NCBI RefSeq assembly: GCF_900461455.1
Contig: NZ_UGIA01000001.1
Location: 744,001-808,000 of the forward strand
Reading direction: 5' to 3'
Source of the DNA: Helicobacter acinonychis
GTDB lineage: Bacteria > Campylobacterota > Campylobacteria > Campylobacterales > Helicobacteraceae
DNA length: 64,000 bases
Part shown: positions 1 to 10,123 of the stretch, piece by piece
Layout: each line of letters opens with the position of its first letter
How positions within the stretch are numbered: the stretch's first letter is position 1
Made by a program: the position numbers and the translations under genes
The notes under the pieces: generated by a model
Told to the model about the DNA's origin: nothing
The model's input: the letters and a program-made list of their open reading frames with translations, nothing else
Databases searched by the model: none

Positions 1-144
1 AGCGAAAGATTTGATAAAAATAGGATAACTGCAAAGCTTGTCGTTGGTGATGAAAAAATTTTCACTCGCCCTTAAAGTTTGAACCCCATAATAAACCTCA
101 TCGCTAATTTCCATCTCTCCAATGAAATCATGCTCAATACGCAT
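1..144 (-). CDS. aspA: Aspartate ammonia-lyase, N-terminal part (runs off the window)
   Basis: Only the first 48 codons are present, read on the minus strand from an ATG at 144. The translated start (MRIEHDFIGEMEIS, then YYGVQTLRASENF) is the characteristic N-terminus of the aspartase/fumarase family, in which this enzyme reversibly deaminates aspartate to fumarate and ammonia in the cytoplasm. A strong AAGGAG ribosome binding site lies just upstream of the start. The gene follows murA by about 54 bases on the same strand, so it may be the last visible member of the gltX2-to-murA gene string. In H. pylori this is HP0649. The remainder lies beyond base 1, so integrity cannot be judged. Confidence 0.88.
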   Translation of the reverse strand, partial: MRIEHDFIGEMEISDEVYYGVQTLRASENFFITNDKLCSYPIFIKSFA

Positions 145-198
145 AAAAGCTCCTTGTATCGTTAAAAAATATTCTAGTTATTGTAGCCAAATCTTGGG

Positions 199-1467
199 TT
201 ATTTTTCTTTTAAACGCAACACTTTTGCCCCTAAAGCGTTGATTTTATCCTCTAATCTCTCATAACCCCTATCTAAGTGGTAAATCCTATGCACCCTACT
301 CACGCCTTTAGCCACTAAAGCGGCTAAAATGAGAGCTGAAGAAGCCCTTAAATCGGTTGCCATCACATCGCTCCCGGTAAGCTCTGTGGATCCGTGAATG
401 GTAGCAATATTGGTTTTTAGGCTAATATTTGCCCCCAATCGTTGCAATTCGCTTGCGTGCATGAAGCGGTTTTCAAAAAGCGTTTCTTCAATCACGCTCG
501 TCCCCAAACACTGCGTGGCTAACGCCATGAATTGTGCTTGCATGTCTGTGGGAAAGCCTGGGTATTCTTTCGTGGTGATTTCAAAAGCTTGGCGTTTTTT
601 GGTCGGATAAATTTCTATGGAATTTTGTTGGATGTCTAGCGGGAAACCAATTTCTATAAGCTTGTCTGTGATCGCTTGGAGGTGGTTAGGGATGATATGA
701 TTAATTTTAAGCTGGCTGTTAGTGATAGCCCCTACGCATAAATAAGTGCCTGCTTCAATCCTATCGGGTATGATTTGAATGTCTTTTAAATTCAAAGCAT
801 CGCTTTCTACCCCTCTAATCTTCAACTCGCTGCTGCCAATGCCTTCAATCTCTACGCCCCCACTTTGTAAAAATGTGCACAATTGAGCGATTTCTGGCTC
901 TTTAGCCGCATTAATGATGCGCGTAATCCCTTTAGCCAGACTTGCTGCCATAAGGGCATTTTCTGTGCCTGTAACACTGATTTTATCAAATAAAATATCA
1001 TTGCCTTTTAAACCCTTTGCAGCCTTTGCATGGATATAGCCTTGCTCAATCGTGATTTCAGCCCCCAATTGTTGCATCGCTTTTAAGTGCAAATCCACAG
1101 GCCTAGCCCCTATGGCGCACCCACCGGGCAAACTCACTAAACATTCCTTAAAGCGTGCTAGTAATGGGCCTAAAACCAAAATAGAAGCGCGCATTTTACG
1201 CACCAAATCATAAGTGGCTTCGGTATGGCGTAGGGATTTAGCACAAAGTTTGAGCGTGTGAGAATTAAACCAATCTAACTCTGCACCTAAATTTTGCAAC
1301 AAGGACGCCATTGCCTTGATGTCAGCCACTTGGGGCAAAGCGCTGATTGTGACTTCTTGTTGGCTTAAAAGCGTGGCGGCTAAAATGGGGAGCGCGGAAT
1401 TTTTAGCCCCAGAAATTTCTACCCCCCCTTTTAAAGGGATTTGTCCTACAATCTCTAAAAAGTCCAA
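199..1467 (-). CDS. murA: UDP-N-acetylglucosamine 1-carboxyvinyltransferase MurA
   Basis: MurA transfers enolpyruvate from PEP to UDP-GlcNAc, the first committed step of peptidoglycan synthesis, in the cytoplasm. The protein is 422 residues, the normal family length. It shows the substrate-binding SGAKNSALP segment (Lys22) near the N-terminus and the catalytic loop [15 protein letters not shown], with the fosfomycin-target cysteine at about residue 117. The C-terminal part has the conserved GFPTDMQAQ and [15 protein letters not shown] segments. The start is two bases downstream of the stop of the preceding small membrane-protein gene, so the two are almost certainly cotranscribed. Equivalent to HP0648. 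No damage is seen. Confidence 0.97.
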   Translation of the reverse strand: MDFLEIVGQIPLKGGVEISGAKNSALPILAATLLSQQEVTISALPQVADIKAMASLLQNLGAELDWFNSHTLKLCAKSLRHTEATYDLVRKMRASILVLGPLLARFKECLVSLPGGCAIGARPVDLHLKAMQQLGAEITIEQGYIHAKAAKGLKGNDILFDKISVTGTENALMAASLAKGITRIINAAKEPEIAQLCTFLQSGGVEIEGIGSSELKIRGVESDALNLKDIQIIPDRIEAGTYLCVGAITNSQLKINHIIPNHLQAITDKLIEIGFPLDIQQNSIEIYPTKKRQAFEITTKEYPGFPTDMQAQFMALATQCLGTSVIEETLFENRFMHASELQRLGANISLKTNIATIHGSTELTGSDVMATDLRASSALILAALVAKGVSRVHRIYHLDRGYERLEDKINALGAKVLRLKEK

Positions 1468-1469
1468 TT

Positions 1470-1877
1470 CTATCCTTTTTCTTTTTTATTTTTAAGGGCT
1501 AAACCGGTAGTGTTAGCGATTTTTTGCGCGTAGTTGGGGTTAGCGTTTTCTAAATCCTGCCCAAAATTGATGGCACTTTCCAATTCAAAAAACTCTGAAG
1601 AAACTAAATTTTGGATCGTTTCTAACCACAGAGTCTCTTTATCTTTAGGGCAAATCTTAAAACGCTCATTAAAGCTATTTTTAAGTTTTTGCAAAGCTAA
1701 CTCGCTTTTGAGGTTTTTCACTTGTTCGCTCAAACTTTCTAAAGAGACGCTTATATTGGGTATTTCTTGTTTTAAAGGGGTGCGAAAAAGCCTCCAAACA
1801 AGCCCCAACAATAACACAGGGAGCAAGCATACAAACAGGATCAAATACATGAAAGCGTAATAAGTCAAACTGCCCAT
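1470..1877 (-). CDS. Small membrane-anchored coiled-coil protein (HP0647-like), unknown function
   Basis: A 135-residue protein of unknown function. Residues about 5-28 form one hydrophobic helix ([20 protein letters not shown]), followed by a basic stop-transfer segment ([11 protein letters not shown]) and then a charged, leucine-rich stretch at about 45-80 that looks like a coiled coil. This implies a single membrane anchor with a cytoplasmic tail, which is inference from composition only. It sits between galU (10-base gap) and murA (2-base gap) on the same strand, and this position is shared with H. pylori HP0647. A role near the cell envelope is suggested only by its neighbours. Confidence 0.75.
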   Translation of the reverse strand: MGSLTYYAFMYLILFVCLLPVLLLGLVWRLFRTPLKQEIPNISVSLESLSEQVKNLKSELALQKLKNSFNERFKICPKDKETLWLETIQNLVSSEFFELESAINFGQDLENANPNYAQKIANTTGLALKNKKEKG

Positions 1878-1887
1878 GGATTAAGGT

Positions 1888-2709
1888 TTATAAGCGTTCT
1901 TTATAATAGGCATTTGTCGCTTCAATATAGCCTTCCACACTCCCACAATCGTATCGTTTGCCTTTGAACTGGTAAGCGATGATGCGTTTTCTTTTGGCTT
2001 GAGTGAGCAAGGCGTCTGTGATTTGGATTTCATTGTTTTTACCCGGTTTAGTCTCGTGCAAAATCTCAAAAATATCCGGGGTTAAAATATAGCGCCCTAT
2101 CACGGCTAAATTGCTTGGGGCGTCTTGTTGGCTTGGTTTTTCCACCATGTCTTTAATTTCATATACCCCCTCTTCTAACAATTCGCCCTTAATCACGCCG
2201 TATTTTGAAACTTCTTCTAACGCCACTTCTTCAATAGCCACGATAGAGCATTGGTATTTTTGATACAGTGAAGTCATTTGCTTCAACACGCTTGGGTGGT
2301 TGTGGCTAGTGCATAAATCATCGGCTAAAATCACTGCAAAAGGTTCATTGCCTATAAGGGCTTCTCCGGTTAAAATCGCATGCCCCAAACCTTTCATTTG
2401 TTTCTGGCGCACATAGGAAAAACAGCATTTTTCTATAATGTTACGAACGCTTTGCAACGCTTTTTCTTTGTTGGTGCCTTGGATCTGGTGCTCTATTTCA
2501 TAGCTCGTGTCAAAATAATCTTCCAAACTGCGTTTGTTTCTTCCTGTCACAATCGCCATCACTTCACAGCCTGCCTCCATCGCTTCCTCCACAGCGTATT
2601 GCATGAGAGGTTTATCCACAATGGGTAGCATCTCTTTAGGGATGGTTTTAGTGATCGGCAAAAAGCGTGTGCCATAGCCGGCGGCAGGAAAAAGGCATTT
2701 TTTAATCAT
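1888..2709 (-). CDS. galU: UTP--glucose-1-phosphate uridylyltransferase GalU
   Basis: GalU makes UDP-glucose from UTP and glucose-1-phosphate; in Helicobacter the product feeds lipopolysaccharide sugars. The 273-residue protein begins with the nucleotidyltransferase signature FPAAGYGTRFLPITKTIPKE and MLPIVDKPLMQYAVEEA. It also has the AVILADDL metal and sugar-nucleotide loop and a C-terminal RYDCGSVEGYIEA motif typical of bacterial GalU. Its ATG overlaps the stop codon of slt by four bases, indicating translational coupling. Equivalent to HP0646. Intact. Confidence 0.96.
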   Translation of the reverse strand: MIKKCLFPAAGYGTRFLPITKTIPKEMLPIVDKPLMQYAVEEAMEAGCEVMAIVTGRNKRSLEDYFDTSYEIEHQIQGTNKEKALQSVRNIIEKCCFSYVRQKQMKGLGHAILTGEALIGNEPFAVILADDLCTSHNHPSVLKQMTSLYQKYQCSIVAIEEVALEEVSKYGVIKGELLEEGVYEIKDMVEKPSQQDAPSNLAVIGRYILTPDIFEILHETKPGKNNEIQITDALLTQAKRKRIIAYQFKGKRYDCGSVEGYIEATNAYYKERL

Positions 2710-4385
2710 GAGTTGTCCTTTGTAAGAGTTTGTTCTAAAAATGCATCAATGGGGATGAAATTCCCAAAAATTTCTTGATAAATCAAGTAATTGAGCATGA
2801 CCCTAAAGCCATACATACGGGTTTCGCTATAAGGCATAAGCTCCATGCTAAGCCAAGGCTCAAAGCGATTTTTTCCTTTGAATCGTTTGGAGCTTTCTAA
2901 CCATCTCCTTAAAAACCCCGGCCCAGCGTTATAAGCATAGGCGACAAAAAGGGGGTGGTTGAATTGTTTTTTCAAACGGTTCAAATAATAATTGCCAAAT
3001 TTAAGGGCGATATTGGGGTTAAACATGTCGTTTAGATCAATATTATCCATGCCAAGGCTTTTAGCGAAAGGCCCTACATTAAAGGGCATGATTTGCATAA
3101 GTCCTAGAGCAAAGGAGCGCGAAATGACCGCCGGGAGCAAAAAGCTTTCTTGCCTAGCGATCGCATACGCCATCGCCTTTTCATCCACGCTTTGCCACTC
3201 AATAATACCCTCATAAGGGGATAAATAATAATAAAGCTTTTCTTTATTGCGTTGGCTTAAAAAATAGGTTAATTCAGGAGCGCTTTTTTCATAATGCAAG
3301 CTCTTTAGCATCGCATTAAACGCCCCCTCATCTTTCAAACTCAAAGTTTTTTCCTTAAAAATTTGCCATAAAAAAGGATCGTAAGTGTTAAAGGGAGGGG
3401 CTTCTTGGCTTAAATTTTGGATATGCGAAATGATGCGGTAATTAGGTGCAGCTTTGAGTTTGCGGTTTGCATAAAAGCTATAAAGGTTTAAGGCAGGGCT
3501 TTGTGAAAGGCGTTCTAAAGTTTTTTTCTTTTTAGAGACTAGGTATTGCCAAAAGATGGCTCTATTTTTTGAAAAATCATCGTCTTTGACAACTTCTTCG
3601 GATCGTTCAAAATATTTGAGCGCTTTAGAGGGTTTTTTGCGTAAAATTTCATTAATCCCTAAAATAAAAAAGGTTTGTGCGTTGCTGTGGGTGGCGTTAC
3701 TTTTAGCTAGAGCGTCTTTAAAATGATCCAATTTAGGATCTAATATAACTTGATAAATCAAGCGGTTAAATGCTGGGTAATTTTCATCTAAAAGGCGGTT
3801 TAATTCCTTAATAGGGATATGCTCTTCAAAGAGTTGGAGCTTTTTTTCGTAACTCAAATGATTAAAAAGCGCACTAAACACTTGCACATTAGCCTTAAAC
3901 AAAGAAGCGCTCACATTCTTACTTTGCAAAATTTCTAATTCTTCATAAAGAACAGGATAAGCCTCTTTGATTTTAGCTTGTAAGGGCTTAAGGGTTTGAA
4001 TAGGGATTTTATCAAAATCCTTGATTTTTGATTTTAAAGCGATAGCGATACAGCTATTTTGGAAAGTGTCTAATTCTTCTAGCATGCTTTCTAAAGTAAT
4101 TTGCTTGCAATAAATATCTTCAGGCATTTTGGCATCAGGGATCTTCTCTGAATTGTCCGAGCCTTTTTCTTGCATGGCTTTTTGCAGGGCACTATTTTTA
4201 TTTTGAGTCAATTCATAGGCTTTTTTAGCGTTTTCTAAACTAGTTTTTTTATCACTAATATAACGCCATAAATAATAATCCCTAACAATCCCAATGGGCT
4301 TTTTCTCTAAATCTTTTAAATTCAACTCGGTTTGAGAAAAACCAACGCCAAGCACACCCATAAAAAATAAAATAAAAAAACGCAT
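2706..4385 (-). CDS. slt: Soluble lytic murein transglycosylase Slt
   Basis: Slt cleaves the MurNAc-GlcNAc bond of peptidoglycan in the periplasm with formation of 1,6-anhydro-MurNAc. The start at 4385 is chosen because it gives a typical signal peptide (MRFFILFFMGVLGVGFSQ), unlike the upstream in-frame codon at 4424, which lies inside yggT. The resulting 559 residues match the usual H. pylori size. A long helical region precedes the C-terminal SLT domain, which shows ARQESFLLP with catalytic Glu at about residue 413, then ALGLMQIMP and AYNAGPG. It follows yggT closely and overlaps galU by four bases. Equivalent to HP0645. Confidence 0.94.
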   Translation of the reverse strand: MRFFILFFMGVLGVGFSQTELNLKDLEKKPIGIVRDYYLWRYISDKKTSLENAKKAYELTQNKNSALQKAMQEKGSDNSEKIPDAKMPEDIYCKQITLESMLEELDTFQNSCIAIALKSKIKDFDKIPIQTLKPLQAKIKEAYPVLYEELEILQSKNVSASLFKANVQVFSALFNHLSYEKKLQLFEEHIPIKELNRLLDENYPAFNRLIYQVILDPKLDHFKDALAKSNATHSNAQTFFILGINEILRKKPSKALKYFERSEEVVKDDDFSKNRAIFWQYLVSKKKKTLERLSQSPALNLYSFYANRKLKAAPNYRIISHIQNLSQEAPPFNTYDPFLWQIFKEKTLSLKDEGAFNAMLKSLHYEKSAPELTYFLSQRNKEKLYYYLSPYEGIIEWQSVDEKAMAYAIARQESFLLPAVISRSFALGLMQIMPFNVGPFAKSLGMDNIDLNDMFNPNIALKFGNYYLNRLKKQFNHPLFVAYAYNAGPGFLRRWLESSKRFKGKNRFEPWLSMELMPYSETRMYGFRVMLNYLIYQEIFGNFIPIDAFLEQTLTKDNS

Positions 4386-4393
4386 GCTTTTCT

Positions 4394-4687
4394 TTAGAGA
4401 CTTTTGGCGAGCATAAAAAGCCATTGGATTAAAGTCAAATCTAAAAACTTCAAAACAATGACCACCACTAAAGGAGCGAAATCCAACCCGTTAAACACCA
4501 ACTTGAATTTAGAGCGCAAAAAATAAAACACCGGCTCACACAAGCGAGCGAGGATTTGCATAATGGGGTTATTCGGATTGGGCTGCACAAAGCTTATGAG
4601 CGAATAAATGATCACTACCCATATATAAATTGTAATGAGCGAGCTTAAAATCACGGCTATCGCATTAAGAAGAGTGGAAAATATCAT
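4394..4687 (-). CDS. YggT-family integral membrane protein
   Basis: A 97-residue membrane protein of the YggT family, whose precise function is not established (links to osmotic stress and cell-envelope integrity are reported for other bacteria). Two hydrophobic helices are visible, at about residues 5-30 and 66-90. Between them is the family's conserved loop ([22 protein letters not shown], then LRSKFK). It overlaps the stop of gltX2 by four bases (ATGA) and ends eight bases before the slt start, placing it firmly in the gltX2-slt-galU-murA string. Equivalent to HP0644. Confidence 0.88.
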   Translation of the reverse strand: MIFSTLLNAIAVILSSLITIYIWVVIIYSLISFVQPNPNNPIMQILARLCEPVFYFLRSKFKLVFNGLDFAPLVVVIVLKFLDLTLIQWLFMLAKSL

Positions 4688-6003
4688 GCTTTTAGCCTTA
4701 AAATTTCTTGATAATGGCTTTGAATATAAGGGAAAATCAAAGGCAATTCAACGCCATGCGAATCCCCAATTAAAAGAATGCGCAAAGGTTTAAAAAAATC
4801 TTTACCTTTAAGCTGGCTTAATCGCATGGCTTCTTTTTTAAAACTTTCAAAATCCTTATACGCTTGAAAATCCATGCTTTTTAGGGCGTTAAAAAGTATT
4901 GAGCAGCGCTCTTTAAAATCTTCGTTTTCATAAGTTTTAACAATATCTTTTGGCTCTAAAAACAACGAAATTTTTTCTTTCAATTCTAAAAGCGTATCGC
5001 ATTCTTCTATGAATAATCTTAAAAGCCCTAAAAGATTCCTATCTTTTATTTGAGAAAGCTCTAATAATTTTTCATCATCTAAACGCTTTAAATGCTGGTG
5101 GTTTAAGTGTTTTAAATATTTTAAATTAAAATGAGCTGGGGAATTAGAAAGGTTTTCTAAACTAAACCATTCTAACGCTTCATCAAGGCTAAAAACTTCT
5201 TTAGGCACTTTATTACCAATAGTGATGAGGTAATTCACAATAGCAACCGGCAAAAACCCTTGATTTAAAAGCCATTTCACGCTAGAGGCTTCATCCCTTT
5301 TGCTCATCTTTTTACCGCTTGCTTCATCTAAGATAATGGGCAAATGTGCATAAATAATAGGGTTGTTGGAGCCTAAAGCTTGTTGGATTAAGATTTGTTT
5401 AGGGGTGTTACTCACATGATCTTCGCCCCTAATAATAAGACTGATTTCATAAAGCAAATCATCGCATGCACAAGCGAAATTATAAGTAGGGCTCTTATCC
5501 TTTCTTAAAAGCACAAAAGAATCCAATTCATAAGGCTCAAATTTCACTTCTTTTTTAATCGCATCGTTAAAAGACACCGCATGATTTGGGGCTTTTAAAC
5601 GCACCACAGGGGTATTGTGCTGGTTTTTCTCTAAAGCCGCCCATTCATCTAAATACCTGAAAGGGCGTTTTTCGTTTTTGGCTTTTTCTTTTTCTTGTTC
5701 TAAAAATCCCACACTCGCATAACAATAAAACGCCTTATTTTCTTTAAGCAATTTTTCTGCCATTTCCCTATGGTAATCTATGTTATGGCTTTGATACACG
5801 AGTTTATCCCAGTTCATTCCCATGAGCTTTAGAATCTCTAAAATCTCCTGATCTTTGCCTTCAATATTGCGCTCTTTATCTGTGTCTTCAATGCGAATGA
5901 GAAAGGGTTTATGTTGCTGTTTAGCCACAATATAGTTAAAAATGGCTGCCCTTAAATTCCCTATGTGCATATCCCCAGTAGGCGAAGGTGCAAAACGAAG
6001 CAT
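4684..6003 (-). CDS. gltX2: Glutamyl-tRNA synthetase 2 (tRNA-Gln-specific GluRS2)
   Basis: This class I synthetase (439 residues) has the HIGH-type motif as MHIGN at residues 12-16 and the KMSKR loop at about residue 232. In H. pylori, two GluRS enzymes share the work: the one encoded by HP0643, which this matches, loads glutamate mainly onto tRNA-Gln, and the GatCAB amidotransferase then converts it to Gln-tRNA. The canonical enzyme is the gltX1 product elsewhere in this window. The gene heads the minus-strand operon, with its own TATAAT box upstream. Specificity is known for the family and is not visible from the sequence alone. Confidence 0.95.
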   Translation of the reverse strand: MLRFAPSPTGDMHIGNLRAAIFNYIVAKQQHKPFLIRIEDTDKERNIEGKDQEILEILKLMGMNWDKLVYQSHNIDYHREMAEKLLKENKAFYCYASVGFLEQEKEKAKNEKRPFRYLDEWAALEKNQHNTPVVRLKAPNHAVSFNDAIKKEVKFEPYELDSFVLLRKDKSPTYNFACACDDLLYEISLIIRGEDHVSNTPKQILIQQALGSNNPIIYAHLPIILDEASGKKMSKRDEASSVKWLLNQGFLPVAIVNYLITIGNKVPKEVFSLDEALEWFSLENLSNSPAHFNLKYLKHLNHQHLKRLDDEKLLELSQIKDRNLLGLLRLFIEECDTLLELKEKISLFLEPKDIVKTYENEDFKERCSILFNALKSMDFQAYKDFESFKKEAMRLSQLKGKDFFKPLRILLIGDSHGVELPLIFPYIQSHYQEILRLKA

Positions 6004-6032
6004 AAAAACCCTTTATGAAAAAATAGTTTTTG

Positions 6033-6038
6033 ATTATA
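6033..6038 (-). promoter_or_regulatory. Candidate -10 box for the gltX2 operon
   Basis: On the minus strand the sequence GGTATAATCAAA contains a perfect TATAAT hexamer about 30 bases upstream of the gltX2 start codon. H. pylori sigma-80 promoters typically rely on this extended -10 element without a clear -35. It is the only good -10 candidate in the short gap upstream of gltX2. Confidence 0.65.
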
Positions 6039-6262
6039 CCTAAAAAAGAGACATAAATAAGCCCATACATAAAAATTTTAAACTCACTAAAAGAAATCGC
6101 TTTGTATTGCATTTAAAAAAGTGCGGTATTATGGATACGAGAAAATTTTCTTAAGTTATCTTGCCTAAAGATATTAAATCGTAGGAAATATTGGCACTAT
6201 GCTTTTTAAATAGTATTATTTAGTATTATTAAACCTAATTTCCAACAAGCCCAATTCATAGC

Positions 6263-7380
6263 AGGATCAACCATGCAAAAAATCGTATTCTCTCTGTCTT
6301 TATTCTCATCTTTATCTTTATTCTCTTTTTGTAGCGCTGAAGAAAATGGGGCGTATGCGAGCGTGGGGTTTGAATATTCTATGAGCTATGCCATCCAACA
6401 CAACAACCCCTTTTTAAATCAAGAACGCATTAAAATCATTTCCAACGCTTACAATCAAATCAATGGACTCAATCAAGTTGCAAATCAAGTCAAAAACATG
6501 CCCAAAACCTTTGAATATATCAATAACAATCTAAAAAACAACCCTAAACCAAGCGCTACTGCAATGCAAGCTGAAGCTTACTACCTCCAATCCACGCTTA
6601 AGAACATTGAAAAAATAGTGATGGTTAGCCATAGCGCTCCATCCAACCCTAAATTAGTCCAAGCGTTAGAAGAAATGCAAAAACCCACTGCCGATCCTTT
6701 AGAATTAGTCACAAACTTAAAAAATTTAGAATTGCAATTCAACCACTCTCAAAACAACATCCTTGCTTCGCTTTCTTCTCAAACCGCTCGCCTTTCAAAT
6801 TCTTTAAACTCGCTTGATCCTAGTGCTCATTCTAAAAACATTTCAAACATGTATGGGGTAACTTTGAGCGTGGGATACAAGCATTTTTTTACCAAAAAGA
6901 GGAATCAAGGGTTTCGCTATTACTTGTTTTATGACTATGGCTACACTCATTTCAGTTTTGCGGGTAATGGCATTGGTTTAGGGAAAATGAACAACCATCT
7001 CTATGGGCTTGGAGTGGATTATCTTTTTAATTTCATTGACAATGCGCAAAAACATTCTAGCGTGGGTTTTTATGTGGGCTTTGCTTTAGCGGGGAGTTCT
7101 TGGGTGGGGAGTGGTTTGAGTCTGTGGATAAGCCAAATGGATTTTATCAACAATTATTTGACCAACTATCAAGCTGAAATGCACACCAGTTTTTTTCAAA
7201 TCCCTTTGAATTTTGGATTTCGTGTGAATGTGGATAGGCATAATGGCTTTGAAATGGGCTTAAAGATCCCTTTAGCGATCAATTCTTTTTATGAAACGCA
7301 TGGCAAAGGGTTAAACACTTCCCTCTTTTTTAAACGCCTTGTCATGTTTAATGTAAGTTATGTTTATAGTTTTTAGGGGG
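6263..7380. repeat. 1,118-bp inverted repeat, left copy (whole hop porin gene)
   Basis: Starting ten bases before the hop start codon and ending four bases after its stop, this block recurs in inverted orientation at 22832-23949. The two encoded proteins are identical over 367 residues, and the stretches of DNA compared by eye are identical. Homology breaks sharply on both sides (C versus T before the left edge, T versus A after the right edge). Such repeats are expected substrates for gene conversion and inversion in Helicobacter. Confidence 0.95.
6273..7376 (+). CDS. hopJ: Outer-membrane protein of the Hop family (HopJ/HopK type), copy 1
   Basis: A 367-residue outer-membrane protein. It has an N-terminal signal peptide (MQKIVFSLSLFSSLSLFSFC, cleavage near SAEENG) and a mature start resembling Hop proteins (ENGAYASVGFEYSMS). 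It ends in alternating beta strands with aromatic residue Phe (FNVSYVYSF), the usual signal for barrel insertion. In H. pylori two near-identical genes exist, hopJ (HP0477) and hopK (HP0923). This copy has the hopJ-type 3' neighbours (HP0479-like gene, typA), but its 5' neighbour is gltX2, not gltX1. No CT-repeat phase-variation tract is present in the signal region. Whether to call it hopJ or hopK is ambiguous because the copies are identical. Confidence 0.9.
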   Translation: MQKIVFSLSLFSSLSLFSFCSAEENGAYASVGFEYSMSYAIQHNNPFLNQERIKIISNAYNQINGLNQVANQVKNMPKTFEYINNNLKNNPKPSATAMQAEAYYLQSTLKNIEKIVMVSHSAPSNPKLVQALEEMQKPTADPLELVTNLKNLELQFNHSQNNILASLSSQTARLSNSLNSLDPSAHSKNISNMYGVTLSVGYKHFFTKKRNQGFRYYLFYDYGYTHFSFAGNGIGLGKMNNHLYGLGVDYLFNFIDNAQKHSSVGFYVGFALAGSSWVGSGLSLWISQMDFINNYLTNYQAEMHTSFFQIPLNFGFRVNVDRHNGFEMGLKIPLAINSFYETHGKGLNTSLFFKRLVMFNVSYVYSF

Positions 7381-7414
7381 TTAAAATTTTTATTGCAACC
7401 ATTAAGGAAAAACC

Positions 7415-8263
7415 ATGCACATCGCTTGCCTTTTGGCTTTAGGGGATAATCTCATCACGATTAGCCTTTTAAAAGAAATCGCTCTCAAACAGCAACAACC
7501 CCTTAAAATTCTAGGCACTCATTTGACTTTAAAAATCGCCAAGCTTTTAGAATGCGAAAAATATTTTGAAATCATTCCTGTTTTTGAAAATATCCCCGCT
7601 TTTTATGATCTTAAAAAGAGAGGTATTTATTGGGCGATCAAAGATTTTTTATTGTTGTTAAAAGCGCTTAAAAAGCATCAAATCAAGCGTTTGGTTTTAG
7701 AAAAACAAGATTTTAGAAGCACTCTTTTAGCTCCATTGGTTACAGTAATGACTCCTAATCAAAAAATTAAAAATGTTTATCAAAACCGCCAAGAGTTGTT
7801 TTTTCAAATTTATGGGCATGTTTTTAATAACTCTCCATATTCTATGAGCTTAAAAAATCCAAAAAAAATTTTGATTAACCCTTTTACAAGAGAAAATTAT
7901 AGAAATATTTCTTTAGAGCATTTACAAATCATCTTAAAACTTTTAAAGCCCCTTTCTGTTACGCTTTTAGATTTTGAAGAACGATACGCTTTTTTACAAG
8001 ATAAAGCCACTCATTACTACACTAAAACCAGTTTAGAGGCAGTGAAAAATCTCATTTTAGAAAGCGATTTGTATATAGGGGGGGATTCGTTTTTAATCCA
8101 TTTAGCTTACTATTTGAAGAAAAATTATTTTATCTTTTTTTATAAGGATAATGATGATTTCATGCCGCCTAATTGTGAGAATAAAAATTTTTTAAAAGCC
8201 CATAAAAGCCATTCTATAGAACAAGATTTAATCAAAAAATTCCGCCATTTGGGGCTATTATAA
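7415..8263 (+). CDS. Heptosyltransferase-like glycosyltransferase (HP0479-like, GT9 family)
   Basis: A 282-residue protein with features of family 9 (ADP-heptose:LPS) glycosyltransferases: an N-terminal Rossmann-like segment (CLLALGDNLITISLLKEIA), a central ILINPFTRENYRNIS segment where donor binding starts, and a C-terminal DLYIGGDSFLIHLAYYLKK that parallels the usual TGxxHLAAAL motif. It therefore probably adds a heptose to lipopolysaccharide core at the inner membrane. The H. pylori equivalent HP0479 has been described as a heptosyltransferase, as I recall. It lies between the hop copy and typA on the plus strand, 27 bases after a short AT-rich spacer. Function is inferred from fold-level similarity. 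Confidence 0.72.
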   Translation: MHIACLLALGDNLITISLLKEIALKQQQPLKILGTHLTLKIAKLLECEKYFEIIPVFENIPAFYDLKKRGIYWAIKDFLLLLKALKKHQIKRLVLEKQDFRSTLLAPLVTVMTPNQKIKNVYQNRQELFFQIYGHVFNNSPYSMSLKNPKKILINPFTRENYRNISLEHLQIILKLLKPLSVTLLDFEERYAFLQDKATHYYTKTSLEAVKNLILESDLYIGGDSFLIHLAYYLKKNYFIFFYKDNDDFMPPNCENKNFLKAHKSHSIEQDLIKKFRHLGLL

Positions 8264-8308
8264 TATTGTGTTATACTTCTAAAATCAATTTTGCTTGTTA
8301 GGACATTT

Positions 8309-10108
8309 ATGAAAAATATTAGAAATATCGCTGTAATTGCACATGTTGATCATGGAAAAACCACTTTAGTAGATGGCTTGCTTTCTCAATCTGGCACATT
8401 TAGTGAGAGGGAAAGAGTGGATGAAAGGGTGATGGATAGCAATGATTTAGAAAGAGAAAGAGGCATTACCATTCTTTCTAAAAATACCGCTATTTATTAT
8501 AAAGACACTAAAATCAATATTATTGACACTCCTGGGCATGCTGATTTTGGGGGCGAAGTGGAGCGCGTTTTAAAAATGGTGGATGGGGTATTGCTTTTAG
8601 TAGATGCTCAAGAAGGGGTCATGCCTCAGACTAAATTTGTGGTTAAAAAGGCTTTGAGTTTTGGGATTTGCCCTATTGTTGTGGTGAATAAAATTGATAA
8701 GCCTGCCGCTGAACCGGATAGAGTGGTGGATGAAGTTTTTGACTTGTTTGTAGCGATGGGAGCTAGCGATAAACAATTGGATTTTCCTGTGGTGTATGCT
8801 GCTGCTAGAGATGGCTATGCGATGAAAAGTTTAGACGATGAAAAGAAAAATTTAGAGCCTTTGTTTGAAACGATTTTAGAGCATGTGCCAAGCCCTAGTG
8901 GGAGCGTGGATGAACCCTTACAAATGCAAATTTTTACGCTTGATTATGATAATTATGTAGGGAAAATCGGTATCGCTAGGGTGTTTAATGGCTCGGTTAA
9001 AAAGAATGAAAGCGTGCTGTTGATAAAAAGCGATGGGAGTAAAGAAAATGGTCGTATCACTAAGCTTATAGGCTTTTTAGGACTAGCTAGAACTGAGATT
9101 GAAAACGCTTATGTGGGCGATATTGTAGCGATCGCTGGGTTTAATGCAATGGATGTGGGCGATAGCGTCGTTGATCCCAATAACCCCATGCCTTTAGATC
9201 CCATGCATTTAGAAGAGCCGACGATGAGCGTGTATTTTGCCGTCAATGATTCGCCTTTAGCCGGTTTAGAAGGGAAGCATGTTACTGCCAATAAATTAAA
9301 AGACAGGCTCTTGAAAGAAATGCAAACCAATATCGCTATGAAATGTGAAGAAATGGGCGAAGGCAAGTTTAAAGTGAGCGGGCGTGGGGAATTGCAAATC
9401 ACTATCTTAGCTGAAAATTTACGCCGTGAAGGGTTTGAGTTTAGCATTTCACGCCCTGAAGTCATCATTAAAGAAGAAAATGGTGTTAAATGCGAGCCTT
9501 TTGAGCATTTAGTGGTTGACACCCCCCAAGATTTTAGCGGAGCTATCATTGAGAGACTGGGTAAAAGAAAAGCCGAGATGAAAGCGATGAATCCCATGAG
9601 CGATGGTTATACAAGATTAGAATTTGAAATTCCTGCAAGGGGGCTTATTGGTTATAGGAGCGAGTTTTTAACCGACACTAAAGGCGAAGGCGTGATGAAT
9701 CATAGCTTTTTGGAATTCCGCCCTTTTAGTGGGAGCGTGGAATCGCGCAAAAATGGGGCACTCATTAGCATGGAAAATGGGGAAGCGACCGCTTTTTCCC
9801 TTTTTAATATCCAAGAAAGGGGCGTGCTTTTTATCAACCCCCAAACTAAGGTTTATGTGGGCATGGTTATTGGCGAACACAGCCGGGATAATGATTTAGA
9901 TGTCAATCCCATTAAATCCAAACATTTAACCAACATGAGAGCGAGCGGAAGCGATGATGCGATAAAACTCACCCCGCCTAGGACTATGGTGCTAGAAAGG
10001 GCGTTAGAATGGATTGAAGAAGATGAGATTTTAGAAGTTACCCCTTTAAATTTAAGGATTAGAAAAAAGATTTTAGACCCCAACATGAGGAAAAGGGTGA
10101 AAAAATAA
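8309..10108 (+). CDS. typA: Ribosome-associated GTPase TypA/BipA
   Basis: TypA is a translational GTPase of the elongation-factor superfamily that binds ribosomes, with roles in stress adaptation and ribosome assembly. The start at 8309 (ATG, preceded by TTAGGA) gives 599 residues; an in-frame TTG 18 bases upstream is less likely. G-domain motifs are clear: [10 protein letters not shown] (P-loop), RGITI (switch I), [10 protein letters not shown] and NKIDKP. The EF-G-like domains follow, with the TypA-specific C-terminus containing [12 protein letters not shown]. Equivalent to HP0480. Intact. Confidence 0.96.
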   Translation: MKNIRNIAVIAHVDHGKTTLVDGLLSQSGTFSERERVDERVMDSNDLERERGITILSKNTAIYYKDTKINIIDTPGHADFGGEVERVLKMVDGVLLLVDAQEGVMPQTKFVVKKALSFGICPIVVVNKIDKPAAEPDRVVDEVFDLFVAMGASDKQLDFPVVYAAARDGYAMKSLDDEKKNLEPLFETILEHVPSPSGSVDEPLQMQIFTLDYDNYVGKIGIARVFNGSVKKNESVLLIKSDGSKENGRITKLIGFLGLARTEIENAYVGDIVAIAGFNAMDVGDSVVDPNNPMPLDPMHLEEPTMSVYFAVNDSPLAGLEGKHVTANKLKDRLLKEMQTNIAMKCEEMGEGKFKVSGRGELQITILAENLRREGFEFSISRPEVIIKEENGVKCEPFEHLVVDTPQDFSGAIIERLGKRKAEMKAMNPMSDGYTRLEFEIPARGLIGYRSEFLTDTKGEGVMNHSFLEFRPFSGSVESRKNGALISMENGEATAFSLFNIQERGVLFINPQTKVYVGMVIGEHSRDNDLDVNPIKSKHLTNMRASGSDDAIKLTPPRTMVLERALEWIEEDEILEVTPLNLRIRKKILDPNMRKRVKK

Positions 10109-10123
10109 ATAGAACCTTTTGGA

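Noticed and set aside
4684-6003. gltX2 as a redundant duplicate of gltX1
   Set aside because: The two proteins differ strongly, and H. pylori is known to need a second synthetase for misacylating tRNA-Gln, so this is normal biology.
6273-6330. Possible CT dinucleotide phase-variation tract in the hop signal sequence
   Set aside because: The region is rich in TCTTTAT-like units but has no uninterrupted CT repeat that would change frame.
9109-9597. 162-residue minus-strand frame inside typA
   Set aside because: Antisense shadow of a clear GTPase gene; its serine- and leucine-rich composition reflects the opposite strand.
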